Source of the DNA: Nocardioidaceae bacterium
Lineage (GTDB): Bacteria > Actinomycetota > Actinomycetes > Propionibacteriales > Nocardioidaceae
Direction: 5' to 3'
Assembly (NCBI GenBank): GCA_025980475.1
Contig: JAICXL010000007.1
Location: 1-57,155 of the forward strand
DNA: 57,155 bases
The first letter of the stretch is position 1. The number at the start of each line of letters is the position of its first letter. Of this stretch, positions 54,854 to 57,155 are shown in pieces. The position numbers and the translations under genes were made by a program. The notes beneath the pieces are model-generated. The model had not been told where the DNA came from and did no database searches. It worked only from the letters and a program-made list of their open reading frames with translations.

Positions 54854-56503
54854 ATGTCAACAAGACGCGCCACGAGCGCACTCCTGGCGATCTGCACGGC
54901 CGTACTGGTCGCGATCGCGCTCACCGCCACGCCCGCCACCGCGAGCCGGCACCACAGCACCACCCACCGCACGACCTCCGGCACCGCGCGCACGGCCGTG
55001 CGCCAGGTCGGCCCGACGGCGGTCACGCTGGCGCCCAGCGCCATCAACCGGACGGGCCACGCGGACTCCGGCGTCGCGTGCACGCTGCCGGACGGAAGCA
55101 CGATCAGCGTCTACCACTGCTACACCCCGGACCAGATCAGGAGCGCGTACGGCGTCGACCAGGTCACCAACCAGGGCGCGGGCCAGACGATCGTGCTCGT
55201 CGACTCCTACGGCAGCCCGACCGCGGCGGCCGACCTGAAGACGTTCCACGACCAGTTCTTCCCGAGCCAGCCGCTCGACTTCGACCAGGTCTTCCCGCAG
55301 GGCAACCCGCAGTACCACAACACCTTCCACGGCAACGGCCAGTCCGGGCCTGCGGCCGCGGCCGGCTGGTCGGGCGAGGCGACGCTGGACATCGAGTGGG
55401 CCTACTCGATCGCCCCCAAGGCGCACATCGTCCTGATGGCCGTGCCGCCGGCCGAGACGCTGGGCGTGCAGGGCTTCCCGAACCTGTTCAATGCGATCTC
55501 GCACGAGATCGACGTGACGCCTCCGGGCACGGTGTTCTCGATGTCGCTGGCCGTGGCCGAGCAGACCTTCGGCGGGGCGGCGAAGCGACAGACCGCCCGG
55601 TTCGACAAGGTCTTCCAGAAGGGCATTGCCAAGGGCGACTCGTTCTTCGGCGCGACGGGTGACGAGGGGACCGCGAACGTCGCGAAGCAGCACCGGGGCA
55701 CCACGCCGTACTCCTATCCGACGACCGAGTGGCCGGCTTCCTCGCCGTACGTGACCGCGGTCGGCGGCACCCAGCTGCAGGACGGCTGGACCTGGTCCCC
55801 CTCCAGCGACCAGCCGTGGACCTTCGACAGCGCCGGCAACATCAACGGCTACAACACGCCCTACTGGCAGTGGATCGACGGTGGCAGCCAGAACACGGTG
55901 TGGAACGAGTCGTGGGGGCCGATCGGCTCCGGCGGCGGATCCAGCGTGATCTACCCGAAGCCGACCTGGCAACAGGGCTCGACCGCCGCGCCGGGCAACG
56001 CCTACCACGGGCGCACGATCCCGGACGTGTCCTGGAACGCCGCGGTCAACGGCGGCGTGGACGTCTACATCTCCGCCTACCCGGAGTACAACTGCGGGAC
56101 GGCCACCGGCTGCTGGACGATCTTCGGCGGCACCTCGGCGGCCACCCCGCAGGTGGCGGCGCTGACCGCACTGGCCAACGCAGCCCGGAAGGGCGAGGGC
56201 AAGGCGCCGGTGGGGTGGCTGAACCCGCTGCTCTACGGCTCGTCCATGCAGGGCGCGTTCACCGACGTCGTGCCGGTGCACGAGGGCAACGCCCCGAAGA
56301 CGTTCGCAGGATCCCTGGTCCAGCCCACCGGGGGCCCTGCGCCGACGAACCCGCCGAAGCTGTCGGTCGGCGACCTCATCGACAACCAGATGTGGGGCGA
56401 CAGCGTGCCCGGCTACCCGACGACGTCCGGCTACGACCTGACCACCGGACTCGGCACGCCGAACGCGCCGGACTTCGTCAGCACGCTGGCAGCCATGCCG
56501 TGA
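54854..56503 (+). CDS. Secreted sedolisin-type (S53) serine peptidase
   Basis: A 549-residue exported peptidase. Residues 1-31 are a signal peptide ending ATPATAS. The catalytic domain begins near residue 88 (CYTPDQIRSAYGVD). Seen: GEATLDIEW with the catalytic Glu175 and Asp179, FGATGDEG with the oxyanion Asp near 271, and FGGTSAATPQ with Ser428 (SGTSxxxP-type), plus YDLTTGLGTPN near the calcium site. Sedolisins usually carry a propeptide of about 200 residues; here only about 55 residues separate signal peptide and enzyme. A strong terminator follows. Confidence 0.87.
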   Translation: MSTRRATSALLAICTAVLVAIALTATPATASRHHSTTHRTTSGTARTAVRQVGPTAVTLAPSAINRTGHADSGVACTLPDGSTISVYHCYTPDQIRSAYGVDQVTNQGAGQTIVLVDSYGSPTAAADLKTFHDQFFPSQPLDFDQVFPQGNPQYHNTFHGNGQSGPAAAAGWSGEATLDIEWAYSIAPKAHIVLMAVPPAETLGVQGFPNLFNAISHEIDVTPPGTVFSMSLAVAEQTFGGAAKRQTARFDKVFQKGIAKGDSFFGATGDEGTANVAKQHRGTTPYSYPTTEWPASSPYVTAVGGTQLQDGWTWSPSSDQPWTFDSAGNINGYNTPYWQWIDGGSQNTVWNESWGPIGSGGGSSVIYPKPTWQQGSTAAPGNAYHGRTIPDVSWNAAVNGGVDVYISAYPEYNCGTATGCWTIFGGTSAATPQVAALTALANAARKGEGKAPVGWLNPLLYGSSMQGAFTDVVPVHEGNAPKTFAGSLVQPTGGPAPTNPPKLSVGDLIDNQMWGDSVPGYPTTSGYDLTTGLGTPNAPDFVSTLAAMP

Positions 56504-56545
56504 GGAGGGCGTGAGGAGAGGTTGAGCGGCCCACCCCCGGGCGCG

Positions 56546-56583
56546 CACGAGGGCCCCTGCTCCGGGGAGCAGGGGCCCTCGTG
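56546..56583. terminator. Strong bidirectional terminator hairpin
   Basis: Bases 56546-56562 pair perfectly with 56567-56583 (17-bp GC-rich stem, 4-nt loop CGGG). It lies between the convergent sedolisin and groEL genes. There is no long U-tract, as is usual in high-GC actinobacteria. Confidence 0.85.
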
Positions 56584-56606
56584 GTGCGTTGCCGGAGCGG
56601 ACTGGA

Positions 56607-57155
<549 letters not shown>

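Overview
The window is a gene-dense, very GC-rich stretch (about 70% G+C by eye) with strong G/C third-position bias, many GTG starts and gene families typical of Actinobacteria (DUF2530, DUF3027, an XPB plus helicase-associated protein pair, HelD, a DtxR/IdeR-type iron box). A Nocardioides-like actinobacterium is my best guess, but that is inference. The order citrate synthase, serC, marR, DUF2530, DUF3027, MFS, cold-shock-like protein, XPB pair recalls, from memory, the citA-serC-cspB-ercc3 neighbourhood of Mycobacterium tuberculosis, so roughly 1-30 kb looks like conserved chromosome. I see no rRNA, tRNA, CRISPR array, insertion sequence, prophage or integration scar. No gap between genes exceeds about 165 bp.

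Layout. 1-12.7 kb: citrate synthase end, DedA protein, a YeiH-type transporter with its LysR regulator, MFS transporter, GNAT acetyltransferase, serC, macrodomain protein, a secreted stalked protein coupled to a methyltransferase and a 30-residue membrane peptide, a marR-MFS pair and an NCS2 purine permease. 12.7-19.1 kb: DUF2530, DUF3027, MFS, cold-shock-like protein, a DUF885 hydrolase and an acyl-CoA synthetase. 19.1-25.5 kb: secreted sialidase-fold/CARDB protein plus lipoprotein, a membrane-anchored EEP phosphatase and an ABC transporter whose two genes are fused by an apparent 1-nt frameshift. 25.5-38.6 kb: the XPB helicase pair, MFS, HelD, quinone oxidoreductase, HD hydrolase with a mini-ORF, DUF4031, CutC, a small Cys/His protein, a GntR regulator and an MFS-AlkB pair.

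38.6-49.4 kb is one long leftward molybdenum-hydroxylase cluster: MobA-like nucleotidyltransferase, M19 dipeptidase, MoxR (CoxD-like), CoxE-like VWA protein, XdhC, a GAF/winged-helix regulator, then the small, large and medium subunits and CoxG. The large subunit carries AYRGAGR, the form II signature, so its substrate is unknown and is probably not CO. 49.5-53.3 kb is a rightward Fe(III) ABC importer (ATPase, binding lipoprotein, permease) behind an IdeR/DtxR-like box; the permease appears to start at CTG. The window ends with a Rieske-FAD oxidoreductase, a sedolisin-type protease without a recognisable long propeptide, a strong terminator and the C-terminal part of GroEL.

Three sequence-wide habits stand out. 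Many genes have a TANNNT/CAGGAT-like hexamer 6-7 nt before the start codon, as expected for leaderless mRNAs. Operon partners usually overlap as NTGA. Five of twelve convergent gene pairs share one CTAG that is the stop codon of both genes.
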